A DNA stretch of 25,342 nt from Lachnospiraceae bacterium UBA1760 (GTDB lineage: Bacteria > Bacillota > Clostridia > Lachnospirales > Lachnospiraceae): the NCBI GenBank assembly GCA_002314775.1, contig DCHE01000038.1, positions 31,690-57,031 on the forward strand. Direction: 5' to 3'. Below the pieces are notes generated by a model, which saw nothing but the letters and a program-made list of their open reading frames with translations, searched no databases and was not told the origin of the DNA. The position numbers and the translations under genes were made by a program. Shown piece after piece: positions 1 through 8,197 of the stretch (its first letter is position 1; every line of letters starts with the position of its first letter).

Positions 1-5
1 GGGAT

Positions 6-38
6 ATCGAGTAGGAGGTTTTTCACCTCCTACTCGAT
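6..38. repeat. Perfect 14-bp inverted repeat (hairpin)
   Basis: Arms at 6-19 and 25-38 are perfect reverse complements around a 5-nt loop (TTTTC). The hairpin lies 36 nt beyond the stop codon of the minus-strand DUF1292 gene, where a terminator would sit. Neither flank carries a clear T-run (minus-strand exit reads GATATCCC), so a classical intrinsic terminator is not demonstrated. The window edge cuts off the context. Confidence 0.6.
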
Positions 39-74
39 TCGGGTGAGTCATTCCAAATCATAACTTGGTAAAGA

Positions 75-386
75 TTATTCATCCTCCGATACGGCATTAA
101 ATTCCTGCTCATCAAGAATTTCATCAAAGGCATCAGCGACCTTCTCAAATTCGTCCTCATCCTCAATCATAATGAGTTCTAAGTCATCCTCTGTATCAAG
201 CTCCTTGTACTGATAGAAGAATACGTCTCCCTCCTCAAAGCCATCAACAACCTTGTCAGGAAAGAGAGCGATATATTTCTTTCCCTCCACCTCAAATTTG
301 GCAATTACTTCACATTCAAGCTCAGTGCCATCATCTAAGGTCATTGATATTGTATCTACTATTTCTGAATCATTCTGATTTCCCAT
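75..386 (-). CDS. DUF1292 family protein (YrzB-like)
   Basis: This gene encodes a 103-residue, strongly acidic protein. The N-terminal half has the DUF1292 pattern: a hydrophobic strand, then TLDDGTELECEVIAKFEVEG and KKYIALFP, with an acidic C-terminal tail of Asp/Glu clusters. Length and composition match the YrzB family of Firmicutes, small cytoplasmic proteins often encoded near ruvX and yrzL/ireB; their biochemical role is not established. The ATG follows a good ribosome binding site (GGAGG on the minus strand, 6 nt upstream). It is the only minus-strand gene here and has its own promoter, divergent from the ABC exporter operon. The family call is fairly secure; no function is proposed. 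Confidence 0.85.
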   Translation of the reverse strand: MGNQNDSEIVDTISMTLDDGTELECEVIAKFEVEGKKYIALFPDKVVDGFEEGDVFFYQYKELDTEDDLELIMIEDEDEFEKVADAFDEILDEQEFNAVSEDE

Positions 387-417
387 TGTTACCTCCGATT
401 ATTTTTTATTTTTTTTT

Positions 418-447
418 ATAATACATTGAATATTGGGCTTTCGTCAA
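418..447 (-). promoter_or_regulatory. Sigma-A type promoter of the DUF1292 gene
   Basis: On the minus strand, TTGACG (447-442) is followed after 18 bp by TATTAT (423-418), then an A/T-rich leader and the ribosome binding site of the DUF1292 gene. This is close to the housekeeping consensus and correctly placed for the gene. Confidence 0.6.
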
Positions 448-463
448 TAATACTTTGATTTAC

Positions 464-492
464 TTGTTATATAAGTGAATTTATGTTAAAAT
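464..492 (+). promoter_or_regulatory. Sigma-A type promoter of the ABC exporter operon
   Basis: TTGTTA (464-469) and TAAAAT (487-492) are separated by exactly 17 bp. A start near 499 gives a leader of about 105 nt. A weak inverted repeat (460-465 with 473-478) overlaps the -35 element and could be an operator, but it is too short to assert. The promoter is divergent from that of the DUF1292 gene, 17 bp away. Confidence 0.6.
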
Positions 493-499
493 TTATCGG

Positions 500-605
500 T
501 TATAGGAGGAGTCAGTTCCTGCCTAAATACGACCTGTCGCAGAAGGAACCACGAAGTGGGAGCTTGATGCGAACCACCTAAAATGCAAGGAGATACATTT
601 AAAAA
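500..605 (+). promoter_or_regulatory. Structured 5' leader of the ABC exporter operon (class unknown)
   Basis: The ~105 nt between the promoter and the first ABC gene are GC-richer than typical intergenic DNA here and rich in complementary segments. GTTCCT (515-520) pairs with AGGAAC (544-549). CCAC (549-552) and a second CCAC (574-577) compete for one GTGG (556-559). The segment 516-522 can alternatively pair with the ribosome binding site GCAAGGAG (585-592). A five-codon reading frame (ATG 567 to TAA 581; Met-Arg-Thr-Thr) has a GGGAG four bases upstream, and another (583-609) overlaps the exporter start codon. There is no T-run, so a transcription terminator is not evident. I could not match it to a known riboswitch class. 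Confidence 0.4.
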
Positions 606-2336
606 ATGAAAAGCTTACTAAAATACCTGAAAAATTATAAAAAAGAAACAGTGCTGGCACCACTTTTTAAAATGCTTGAAGCAACCTTTGAACTTTTTGT
701 TCCTCTTGTTGTGGCAAGCATTATCGATACAGGAATCAAGAACTCCGACAATGTATATATCTGGCAAAGGGGCGGTCTTTTACTTCTTCTTGCGGTGATA
801 GGACTTACCTGCGCCATAACAGCACAGTATTACTCTGCAAAGGCAGCAATGGGTTTTGGAAGAGAACTGAGATCAGATTTGTTCAGACATATATTTTCGC
901 TTTCATATAGTGAAATTGATAAAAATGGTACAGCAACACTTATTACAAGAATGACCAGTGATGTAAATCAGATACAGACTGGTGTAAACCTTGTATTAAG
1001 ACTTTTCCTTCGTTCACCATTTATTGTTATTGGTGCTGTAATTATGGCATTTTATGTAGACGCCAAGGCAGCAGTTGTATTTTTGGTTGTTCTGCCACTT
1101 CTTGTTCTGGTTGTATTTGGAATAATGCTTGTAAGCATTCCAATTTATAAGAAGGTTCAAAAGAGACTTGATAAGGTTACCCTTATCACCAGAGAAAATC
1201 TTGTTGGTGCAAGAGTAATCAGAGCCTTCAGCAAGGAAAAGGAGGAGATGGCTGAGTTCGACAAGGCTACAGACAGCCTTATGAATATGCAGCTTTTTGC
1301 TGGAAGAATATCGGCATTTCTAAATCCAGTCACATATGTGATTATTAATGTTGGTATTATTTTCCTTATCAAGAGTGGTGCAATCAGAGTTGAAGCAGGC
1401 GTGCTCACTCAGGGACAGGTTGTTGCTCTTGTAAATTATATGTCTCAAATTCTTGTTGAGCTTGTCAAGCTTGCAAACCTGATAATAAGCTGTACAAAGG
1501 CGGTTGCCTGTGGTAACAGAATTGAGACAATATTTAATCAGAAATCCTCAATAAATTACAAGGAATCAGAGATACTTCATTTTGGAGATTCGCCAAGAGT
1601 TGAGTTTAAGAATGTAGCACTCAAGTATCAGGGAGCTGCTGAGAATTCGATAGAAGAGGTAACCTTTGCTGCAAATAAGGGTGAAGTAATAGGAATTATA
1701 GGAGGTACAGGCTCGGGTAAGAGTACCCTTGTCAATCTGATTCCGAGATTCTATGACGCGACAGAGGGTCAGGTTCTTGTGGATGGAATTGATGTTAAGG
1801 AATATACAAAGGACGGACTTAGAGAGAGGATAGGAGTTGTTCCACAGAAGGCCGTTCTCTTCAAGGGAAGCATCGCAGATAACATGAGATGGGGTAAGAA
1901 GGATGCCACCGATGAGGAGATTATGGAAGCCCTTGAGATAGCCCAGGCAAAGAGCTTTGTTATGGAGAAGGATGGAGGAATTAACTTCATGCTTAACCAG
2001 GGGGCAAAGAATCTTTCAGGAGGACAGAAGCAGAGACTCACAATAGCGAGAGCACTTGTCAGAAAACCGGATATACTTATACTTGATGACAGCTCATCAG
2101 CTCTTGATTTTGCTACCGACGCTGCTCTTCGAAAGGCTATAGCAGAAAGAACCAAAGATATGACAGTATTTATAGTATCGCAGAGAGCATCTTCAATTAT
2201 GCATGCTAATCAGATTATTGTGCTTGATGATGGAAAGGTAGTTGGAATTGGAAAACACAGCGAGCTTGTGAATAGCTGCGCAGTATACAGAGAGATTTGT
2301 CTTACTCAGATGTCAGAGAAGGAGGCGAATGCATAA
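606..2336 (+). CDS. ABC exporter half-transporter, degenerate-site subunit
   Basis: This is a 576-residue membrane exporter: an N-terminal six-helix transmembrane domain (about 1-310) and a C-terminal ATPase domain (about 335-570). Walker A is GGTGSGKST (366-374) and the signature is canonical LSGGQ (470-474). Walker B is followed by Asp495 where the catalytic Glu is expected (ILDDSSSALD), and the H-loop carries Gln526 instead of His (VSQRAS). This pattern marks the degenerate-site partner of heterodimeric exporters such as TM287/288 or BmrCD. Its stop TAA overlaps the ATG of the second subunit by one base, so the two are translationally coupled. The ribosome binding site is AAGGAGA (586-592), somewhat far from the ATG. 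Substrate is unknown; a drug or lipid-like molecule is typical of the family. Confidence 0.93.
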   Translation: MKSLLKYLKNYKKETVLAPLFKMLEATFELFVPLVVASIIDTGIKNSDNVYIWQRGGLLLLLAVIGLTCAITAQYYSAKAAMGFGRELRSDLFRHIFSLSYSEIDKNGTATLITRMTSDVNQIQTGVNLVLRLFLRSPFIVIGAVIMAFYVDAKAAVVFLVVLPLLVLVVFGIMLVSIPIYKKVQKRLDKVTLITRENLVGARVIRAFSKEKEEMAEFDKATDSLMNMQLFAGRISAFLNPVTYVIINVGIIFLIKSGAIRVEAGVLTQGQVVALVNYMSQILVELVKLANLIISCTKAVACGNRIETIFNQKSSINYKESEILHFGDSPRVEFKNVALKYQGAAENSIEEVTFAANKGEVIGIIGGTGSGKSTLVNLIPRFYDATEGQVLVDGIDVKEYTKDGLRERIGVVPQKAVLFKGSIADNMRWGKKDATDEEIMEALEIAQAKSFVMEKDGGINFMLNQGAKNLSGGQKQRLTIARALVRKPDILILDDSSSALDFATDAALRKAIAERTKDMTVFIVSQRASSIMHANQIIVLDDGKVVGIGKHSELVNSCAVYREICLTQMSEKEANA

Positions 2337-4072
2337 TGAATAATAAAAAGGTATTAAAGAGAATATTTAAGTACTTAAAGAAGTATATGCCACTTATTAT
2401 ACTTTCATTAATTTTTGCGGCAGCTTCCGTGGCAGCTCAGCTTTACGCACCTATACTGCAGGGTAATGCAATTGATGAGATTATCGGACCGGGCAGTGTG
2501 AATTTTACTGAGATTGGTAAAATACTGGCCAAGCTTGCAATATTTGTTGCAATAACAGCAGTGGCTCAGTGGATAATGAATATTTTAAACAACAATATCA
2601 CCTACAGAGTAGTAAATGATGTAAGAACTAAGGCCTTCAATAAGCTTGAGTCACTTCCTCTTTCATACATTGATAAAAAACAGTATGGAGAGATTGTATC
2701 AAATATCGTCGCAGATATTGACCAGTTTTCTGATGGACTTTTAATGGGCTTTTCACAGCTTTTTACTGGAGTTGTAACAATAGTTGGAACACTTATATTT
2801 ATGTTTTCAATCAATGTTAAGATAAGCCTTATAGTAGTAGTTTTGACACCACTTTCACTTTTTGTTGCATCCTTCATTGCGAAGAAAACCTACAACCTGT
2901 TTCTTAAGCAGTCAGAAAAGCGAGGAGAGCTTACCGGACTTGTTGATGAGATGGTTGGAAATGAAAAGGTAGTACAGGCCTTCTCCTACGAGGATGAGGC
3001 AGTTGAGAGATTTGATAAAATCAATGATGAGCTGCAGGAGGCGAGTCTTAAGGCGACCTTTTTCTCATCAATTACAAATCCTTCAACAAGATTTATCAAC
3101 AGCCTGGTATATGCAGGAGTTGGAATATTTGGAGCGCTTCAGGTAGTTAGAGGCAGCCTTTCAGTTGGTTATCTAACCTGCTTTTTAAGCTATGCAAATC
3201 AGTATACTAAACCATTTAATGAAATTTCAGGAGTTATCACAGAATTACAGAATGCATTTGCCTGTGCCGAGAGAGTGTTCAGTCTCATTGATGAAGAGGC
3301 TGAGGTGCCTGACAAGGATGATGCATTTGTTATTGAAAAGGCAGAGGGACAGATTGATATTAACAATGTAAGCTTTTCTTATGTGAAGGATAAGGAGCTT
3401 ATAACTAATCTCAACCTTAAGGTTTCCCATGGACAGAGAGTAGCCATAGTTGGACCAACCGGATGCGGAAAGAGTACGCTCATAAACCTTCTCATGAGAT
3501 TCTATGATGTGGACGAGGGGGAAATAAAGGTTGACGGACACGAGATTAAGTCCGTGACCAGAGAGAGTCTTAGAAAGAATTACGGAATGGTTCTTCAGGA
3601 AACCTGGCTAAAATCAGGCACAGTGAGAGATAATATTGCATACGGTAAGCCGGATGCAAGTATGGATGAAGTGATTGCTGCGGCAAAGCTTACACATGCT
3701 CACAGCTTCATAAAGCGTCTTCCAGAGGGCTATGATACCGTGCTTACAGAGGATGGCGGTAATCTTTCACAGGGTCAGAAGCAGCTGCTTTGTATCACAA
3801 GAGTAATGCTTGGAATTCCGCCAATGCTTATTCTTGATGAGGCAACTTCATCTATTGATACCAGAACAGAAATCAGAATTCAGAATGCATTTGCAAAGAT
3901 GATGAAGGGAAGAACAAGCTTCATAGTAGCACACAGACTTTCAACAATAAAGGAAGCAGATATCATTCTTGTTATGAAGGATGGAAATATCATTGAGCAG
4001 GGTAACCACAATGAATTGATAGAGAAGCAGGGCTTTTATTACAACCTTTACAATTCACAGTTTGCCTCATAG
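2336..4072 (+). CDS. ABC exporter half-transporter, catalytically canonical subunit
   Basis: The 578-residue partner of the preceding gene has the same architecture: six transmembrane helices, then an ATPase domain. Walker A is GPTGCGKST (373-381), Walker B ends in Asp501-Glu502 (LILDEATSSID) and the switch His533 is present (IVAHRLST). Its signature is altered to LSQGQ (477-481). Combined with the intact LSGGQ of the partner, this predicts one working composite ATP site and one degenerate one. I chose the ATG at 2336 because GAAGGAGG (2318-2324) is well placed for it. The reading frame stays open to a TTG at 2297, but that extension lies inside the upstream gene. No MarR-type regulator is adjacent, unlike many such pairs. 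Confidence 0.93.
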   Translation: MNNKKVLKRIFKYLKKYMPLIILSLIFAAASVAAQLYAPILQGNAIDEIIGPGSVNFTEIGKILAKLAIFVAITAVAQWIMNILNNNITYRVVNDVRTKAFNKLESLPLSYIDKKQYGEIVSNIVADIDQFSDGLLMGFSQLFTGVVTIVGTLIFMFSINVKISLIVVVLTPLSLFVASFIAKKTYNLFLKQSEKRGELTGLVDEMVGNEKVVQAFSYEDEAVERFDKINDELQEASLKATFFSSITNPSTRFINSLVYAGVGIFGALQVVRGSLSVGYLTCFLSYANQYTKPFNEISGVITELQNAFACAERVFSLIDEEAEVPDKDDAFVIEKAEGQIDINNVSFSYVKDKELITNLNLKVSHGQRVAIVGPTGCGKSTLINLLMRFYDVDEGEIKVDGHEIKSVTRESLRKNYGMVLQETWLKSGTVRDNIAYGKPDASMDEVIAAAKLTHAHSFIKRLPEGYDTVLTEDGGNLSQGQKQLLCITRVMLGIPPMLILDEATSSIDTRTEIRIQNAFAKMMKGRTSFIVAHRLSTIKEADIILVMKDGNIIEQGNHNELIEKQGFYYNLYNSQFAS

Positions 4073-4129
4073 AATAGCGCAGGGAATTGAAGGATAAAGG
4101 AAATCAGATTAAGAAAAGGAACTAAGATT

Positions 4130-6271
4130 ATGAATATAGCAGCAGTAATAGCAAAGGAATTAGAGATAAATGAATGGCAGGTTGAGGCGGTAATAACACT
4201 TATCGACGAGGGAAATACCATTCCATTTATCGCAAGATACAGAAAGGAAAAGCATGGCACCTTAAATGATGAGCAGCTTAGAAAGCTTTCTGAAAGACTC
4301 ACATATTTAAGAAATCTTGAGGAGAGAAAGGAGGCAGTCCTTTCTTCAATCGAGGAGCAGGGCAAGCTCACAGAGGAACTGAAAAAGCAGATTGAGAAGG
4401 CAGAGACTCTGGTTGCAGTTGAGGATTTATACAGACCTTATAAGCAGAAGAAGAGAACACGTGCAACAATTGCTAAGGAAAAGGGCTTAGAGGGACTTGC
4501 AACAATAATCAGACTTCAGATGACAGGTAAGTCAATTGAGGAGGAGGCTAAGGCATATTTAAGCGAGGAGAAGGAGGTCACCTCGGTAGAGGATGCCATA
4601 AACGGAGCCTGTGATATAATTGCGGAGCAGATAAGTGATGAGGCTGATTACAGAACAGAGATAAGAAAGAGAACAATTAAAGCCGGAGTCATAGCATCTG
4701 TAGCCAAAGACCCTGAGGCTGAATCTGTATATGAGAATTACTATGAGTATAAGGAGCCTGTAACTAAAATTGCAGGTCACAGAGTTCTTGCCTTAAACAG
4801 AGGAGAGAAGGAGAAGTTCCTCACAGTTAAGGTGGAGGCACCAGAGGAGGAAATCTTAAGATATCTTGGCTCAAAGATAATTGTAAATGACAACAAAAAC
4901 ACCGAGCCATATTTAAGAAGAACAATCGAGGACAGTTACCAGAGACTGATAAAGCCAGCTATTGAGAGAGAGGTTAGAAATGAGCTTACCGAGAAGGCAG
5001 AGGATAGTGCCATTTCCGTGTTTGGAAAGAATTTGACACAGCTTCTTATGCAGCCTCCAATCGCTGGAGAGGTTGTGCTTGGATGGGACCCAGCATTTAG
5101 AACAGGCTGTAAGCTTGCAGTTGTAGATGCAACAGGCAAGGTGCTTGACACAACAGTTGTGTACCCTACAGCACCTACAAATGAGTTCAAGATTAAGCAG
5201 GCAAAGGAAACGGTTAAAAAGCTTATTAGAAAGTACAATATTTCACTCATTTCCATCGGAAATGGAACTGCATCAAGAGAGTCTGAGCAGATAGTAGTTG
5301 AACTTCTTAAGGAAATTCCAGAGAAGGTCTCTTATGTGATTACTAATGAGGCGGGAGCTTCAGTTTACTCAGCATCAGCCCTTGCAACAGAGGAGTTTCC
5401 AGAGTTTGACGTTGGACAGAGAAGTGCAGCGAGCATCGCAAGAAGAGTCCAGGACCCACTTGCTGAGCTTGTAAAGATTGATCCAAAGGCAATTGGTGTT
5501 GGACAGTATCAGCATGATATGAACCAGAAGAAGCTTGGAGAGGCATTATCGGGCGTGGTTGAGGACTGTGTAAACAGTGTTGGAATAGATTTAAATACTG
5601 CATCTGCACCACTTCTTGAGTATGTTTCAGGAATCAATAAGCAGATAGCTAAGAATATTGTAATTTACAGAGAGGAAAATGGCACCTTTAAGGAGAGAAA
5701 GGAGCTTCTCAAGGTTGCAAAGCTTGGACCAAAGGCTTACGAGCAGTGCGCGGGCTTCCTAAGAATAGCTGGTGGTAAGAATCCTCTTGATAATACAGGA
5801 GTTCACCCAGAGTCCTACAAGGCAGCAGAGAAGCTTTTAGCTGAATGCAGCCTTACGATGGCAGACCTTAGAAAGGGCCAGTCAGTAATTAATATTAAGG
5901 ATTATAAAAAGCTTGCCGAGAAGATTGAAATTGGCGAGCCAACCTTAAGAGATATCGTGAAGGAGATTGAGAAGCCAGGTCGTGATCCAAGAGAGGATAT
6001 GCCACTTCCAATACTTAGAACCGACGTGCTTTCTATGGAGGACTTAACTCCGGGTATGGTACTTAAGGGAACAGTTAGAAATGTAATTGACTTCGGTGTT
6101 TTTGTTGATATTGGAGTTCACCAGGATGGTCTTGTTCACATTTCTCAGCTTACTGCAAAGAAGTTTGTAAAGCATCCTCTTGACGTAGTGAGTGTCGGGG
6201 ACGTGGTTGAGGTTAAGGTAATGTCTGTTGACATTAAGAAGAAGAGAATCGCACTTACAATGATACTCTAA
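4130..6271 (+). CDS. tex: Tex family S1 RNA-binding protein
   Basis: The 713-residue protein matches Tex in length and domain order. It has an N-terminal helical/HTH-like region with the family pattern EGNTIPFIARYRKE. A YqgF/RNase H-like domain begins near residue 314 (LGWDPAFRTGCKLAVVD). A helix-hairpin-helix region lies around 485-565 (ASAPLLEYVSGI, then KELLKVAKLGPKAYEQC). The C-terminal S1 domain spans about 642-713 (GTVRNVIDFGVFVDIG). Tex is a cytoplasmic nucleic-acid-binding protein linked to transcription-complex processing; its exact activity is not settled. The start ATG follows AAAAGGA at 4114-4120. The downstream permease gene begins within about 30 nt, suggesting cotranscription. 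Confidence 0.95.
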   Translation: MNIAAVIAKELEINEWQVEAVITLIDEGNTIPFIARYRKEKHGTLNDEQLRKLSERLTYLRNLEERKEAVLSSIEEQGKLTEELKKQIEKAETLVAVEDLYRPYKQKKRTRATIAKEKGLEGLATIIRLQMTGKSIEEEAKAYLSEEKEVTSVEDAINGACDIIAEQISDEADYRTEIRKRTIKAGVIASVAKDPEAESVYENYYEYKEPVTKIAGHRVLALNRGEKEKFLTVKVEAPEEEILRYLGSKIIVNDNKNTEPYLRRTIEDSYQRLIKPAIEREVRNELTEKAEDSAISVFGKNLTQLLMQPPIAGEVVLGWDPAFRTGCKLAVVDATGKVLDTTVVYPTAPTNEFKIKQAKETVKKLIRKYNISLISIGNGTASRESEQIVVELLKEIPEKVSYVITNEAGASVYSASALATEEFPEFDVGQRSAASIARRVQDPLAELVKIDPKAIGVGQYQHDMNQKKLGEALSGVVEDCVNSVGIDLNTASAPLLEYVSGINKQIAKNIVIYREENGTFKERKELLKVAKLGPKAYEQCAGFLRIAGGKNPLDNTGVHPESYKAAEKLLAECSLTMADLRKGQSVINIKDYKKLAEKIEIGEPTLRDIVKEIEKPGRDPREDMPLPILRTDVLSMEDLTPGMVLKGTVRNVIDFGVFVDIGVHQDGLVHISQLTAKKFVKHPLDVVSVGDVVEVKVMSVDIKKKRIALTMIL

Positions 6272-6303
6272 GCGGTGTGATTATTAGGAAAGAAGATGAT
6301 AGC

Positions 6304-7206
6304 TTGAGTAAGCAGAGATTAAAAGGAATATTCTACGTTATTATGGCGGCTTTTTGCTTTGCTACTATGAATGTATTTGTAAAGCTGTCAGGGGACGATA
6401 TACATTTTATGACCAAGACTGTATTTCGAACCTCCATAGCCGCACTTATGGCATTTATTCTCGTGATGGCGGAGAACAAAAGAGCGAAAAAGTCAGGCAA
6501 TAAAGAAAATACTGTGATTGATAACACTAATAAAAGGCTTGCTATAATCTTACTCTTTGTAAGATCGGCCTTTGGTACCTGTGGAGTTATATGCAACTTT
6601 TATGCGGTGACACATTTAAATGTTGCGGATGCTTCAATGTTAAACAAGTTGTCTCCGTTTTACGTGATACTGCTTTCGGCGATTCTTCTCAAAGAAAAGC
6701 CTGATTTATTCCAATGGATTGCAGTAGCGATTGCATTTTTCGGAAGCATGTTCATAATAAAGCCATCCTTTGAGTTTTCCGATACAACCTTTGCAGCACT
6801 TATCGGGCTTTTAGGAGGACTTGGTGCGGGAATAGCATACACTTCAGTGAGAAAGCTTGGAAAGCTGGGAGTCAGAAGCTCAGTTATAATACTTTTCTTC
6901 TCTCTCTTTTCAGTGATTGTTGTTCTTCCCTTTGCAATCCACTATTACGACGGAATGAGTGAAAAGGCATTTTTACTGCTTGTTGGCTCAGGAATAGCTG
7001 CCGCTGGCGGTCAGTTCTTTATCACAAATGCCTACAGGCAGGCACCTGCTAAGGAGATATCAGTTTACGATTATACACAGATATTATTTGCGGCACTGCT
7101 GGGTTTCTTCTTTCTTGACCAGGTGCCGGATATATATAGCTTTATCGGGTACGGCATAATATGTACAGTTGGAATATGTGTATTTTTCCACAATAAAAAG
7201 CTGTAG
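6304..7206 (+). CDS. EamA/DMT-family transporter
   Basis: An integral membrane protein of about 300 residues with ten predicted hydrophobic segments, in two halves that resemble each other, as in drug/metabolite transporters of the EamA family. Recognisable parts include the N-terminal GIFYVIMAAFCFATMNVFVK helix, LNVADASMLNKLSPFYVILL at the end of the first repeat and the matching YDYTQILFAALLGFFFLDQ of the second. Substrate cannot be predicted. The start is uncertain: the frame opens with GTG at 6277, which has no ribosome binding site. TTG at 6304 gives the natural-looking N-terminus MSKQRLKG and has AGGAAAG ten bases upstream, so I prefer it. It lies just after tex. Confidence 0.85.
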   Translation: MSKQRLKGIFYVIMAAFCFATMNVFVKLSGDDIHFMTKTVFRTSIAALMAFILVMAENKRAKKSGNKENTVIDNTNKRLAIILLFVRSAFGTCGVICNFYAVTHLNVADASMLNKLSPFYVILLSAILLKEKPDLFQWIAVAIAFFGSMFIIKPSFEFSDTTFAALIGLLGGLGAGIAYTSVRKLGKLGVRSSVIILFFSLFSVIVVLPFAIHYYDGMSEKAFLLLVGSGIAAAGGQFFITNAYRQAPAKEISVYDYTQILFAALLGFFFLDQVPDIYSFIGYGIICTVGICVFFHNKKL

Positions 7207-7285
7207 CAGAGAGTGAAAGCTAACAAAAAGCAAAAGCTACAAGCTCACATATAATGTCAGGAGATTTATAAACGAAATAGTTATT

Positions 7286-8083
7286 ATGAGTGATAGTATT
7301 ACTAGCCAAAATGAAATTAATAATGACAGAAATAGAGGAATTGCTGGAAGTACACTTAAGCTTGTTGCTATTATCACGATGGCAATTGATCATATTGGAG
7401 CATCAGTTATAGCAAGAATGCTTTCCAAAGCAGGAAAAAGTGCACTAACTACATCAAACCCAACGTATCTATTGTATGAGATATTAAGAGGCATCGGAAG
7501 ACTTGCTTTTCCAATTTTTATCTTTCTTCTTATAGAAGGATATGTTCACATGAGAAATAAGTGGAAATACTTAGGGCGAATGGGAATATTTGCCCTGGTT
7601 TCAGAAATACCCTTTGACATAGCAGTCTTCATAAAGCCAGAGGTAGTAAGGGAATATAAGCTGCTTGAGCTTGCACATCAGAATGTGTATTTTACACTTT
7701 TCATTGGTCTGCTTACAGTGGTTGCCTTAGATGAGATTGAGAAGACCTTTGCGGGAACAGCTTATTATATGCTTCTAAATGCCGCTGCAATCATTACAGG
7801 GTCTGTAGTAGCATATCTGTTAAAGACGGATTACAGTATGGCAGGGGTAATTGCAATATCGGAGATGTACATTTTTAGAAGGAATAAGATGCTGGGCTTC
7901 ACCCTTTCGGTGGCGGTTCTCGCACTTATTTCCTCAACAAGTGAATTATTAGCACTTTTTGGGCTTCCTCTCATTTATTTCTATAACGGAAAAAGAGGAT
8001 TAAAACTAAAATACGTATTTTATTTATTCTACCCAGTGCATTTACTTATCCTCGCTATGATAAGGATTTTCTTTGTTGGGTAG
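7286..8083 (+). CDS. TraX-family membrane protein
   Basis: The 265-residue protein has about eight hydrophobic segments and the TraX signature: STLKLVAIITMAIDHIGA near the N-terminus, followed by LRGIGRLAFPIFIFLLIEGY and VSEIPFDIA. TraX acetylates F-pilin in conjugative plasmids. Chromosomal homologues are common in Firmicutes, where they are probably membrane acyltransferases acting on other substrates. Nothing conjugative is nearby, so a pilin role is not supported. The ATG at 7286 has a poorly spaced ribosome binding site (AGGAGA at 7259-7264, 21 nt away). The first ~15 residues are polar, but no better start is visible. Confidence 0.85.
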   Translation: MSDSITSQNEINNDRNRGIAGSTLKLVAIITMAIDHIGASVIARMLSKAGKSALTTSNPTYLLYEILRGIGRLAFPIFIFLLIEGYVHMRNKWKYLGRMGIFALVSEIPFDIAVFIKPEVVREYKLLELAHQNVYFTLFIGLLTVVALDEIEKTFAGTAYYMLLNAAAIITGSVVAYLLKTDYSMAGVIAISEMYIFRRNKMLGFTLSVAVLALISSTSELLALFGLPLIYFYNGKRGLKLKYVFYLFYPVHLLILAMIRIFFVG

Positions 8084-8132
8084 TCAGTAACACATAAAAA
8101 TTAAACGAGTAGTTTATTATACTTATCATTAG

Positions 8133-8161
8133 TTGATAAAACGATTATAAAATGATATATT
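8133..8161 (+). promoter_or_regulatory. Sigma-A type promoter of the aminotransferase gene
   Basis: TTGATA (8133-8138) and TATATT (8156-8161) are 17 bp apart, and the predicted start lies about 25-30 nt before the coding region. An inverted repeat, TTATCA (8123-8128) and TGATAA (8134-8139), overlaps the -35 element and is a possible operator. It does not clearly match an arginine box. Confidence 0.55.
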
Positions 8162-8197
8162 TAAAGTTGACTTTAATGAAGAAAAGAGGTAATGGAT

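Noticed and set aside
500..605. Leader considered as a known riboswitch (guanidine, NiCo, yybP-ykoY, SAM, ZTP), T-box or 6S RNA
   Set aside because: None of the conserved cores of these classes could be matched by eye, and there is no T-box-like antiterminator sequence or terminator.
1769..2155. 128-codon minus-strand frame opposite the first ABC gene
   Set aside because: No ribosome binding site or recognisable domain; it lies wholly inside a conserved ATPase domain on the other strand.
2297..2335. TTG start extending the second ABC subunit by 13 residues
   Set aside because: It has no ribosome binding site and would lie inside the first subunit gene; ATG 2336 has GAAGGAGG well placed.
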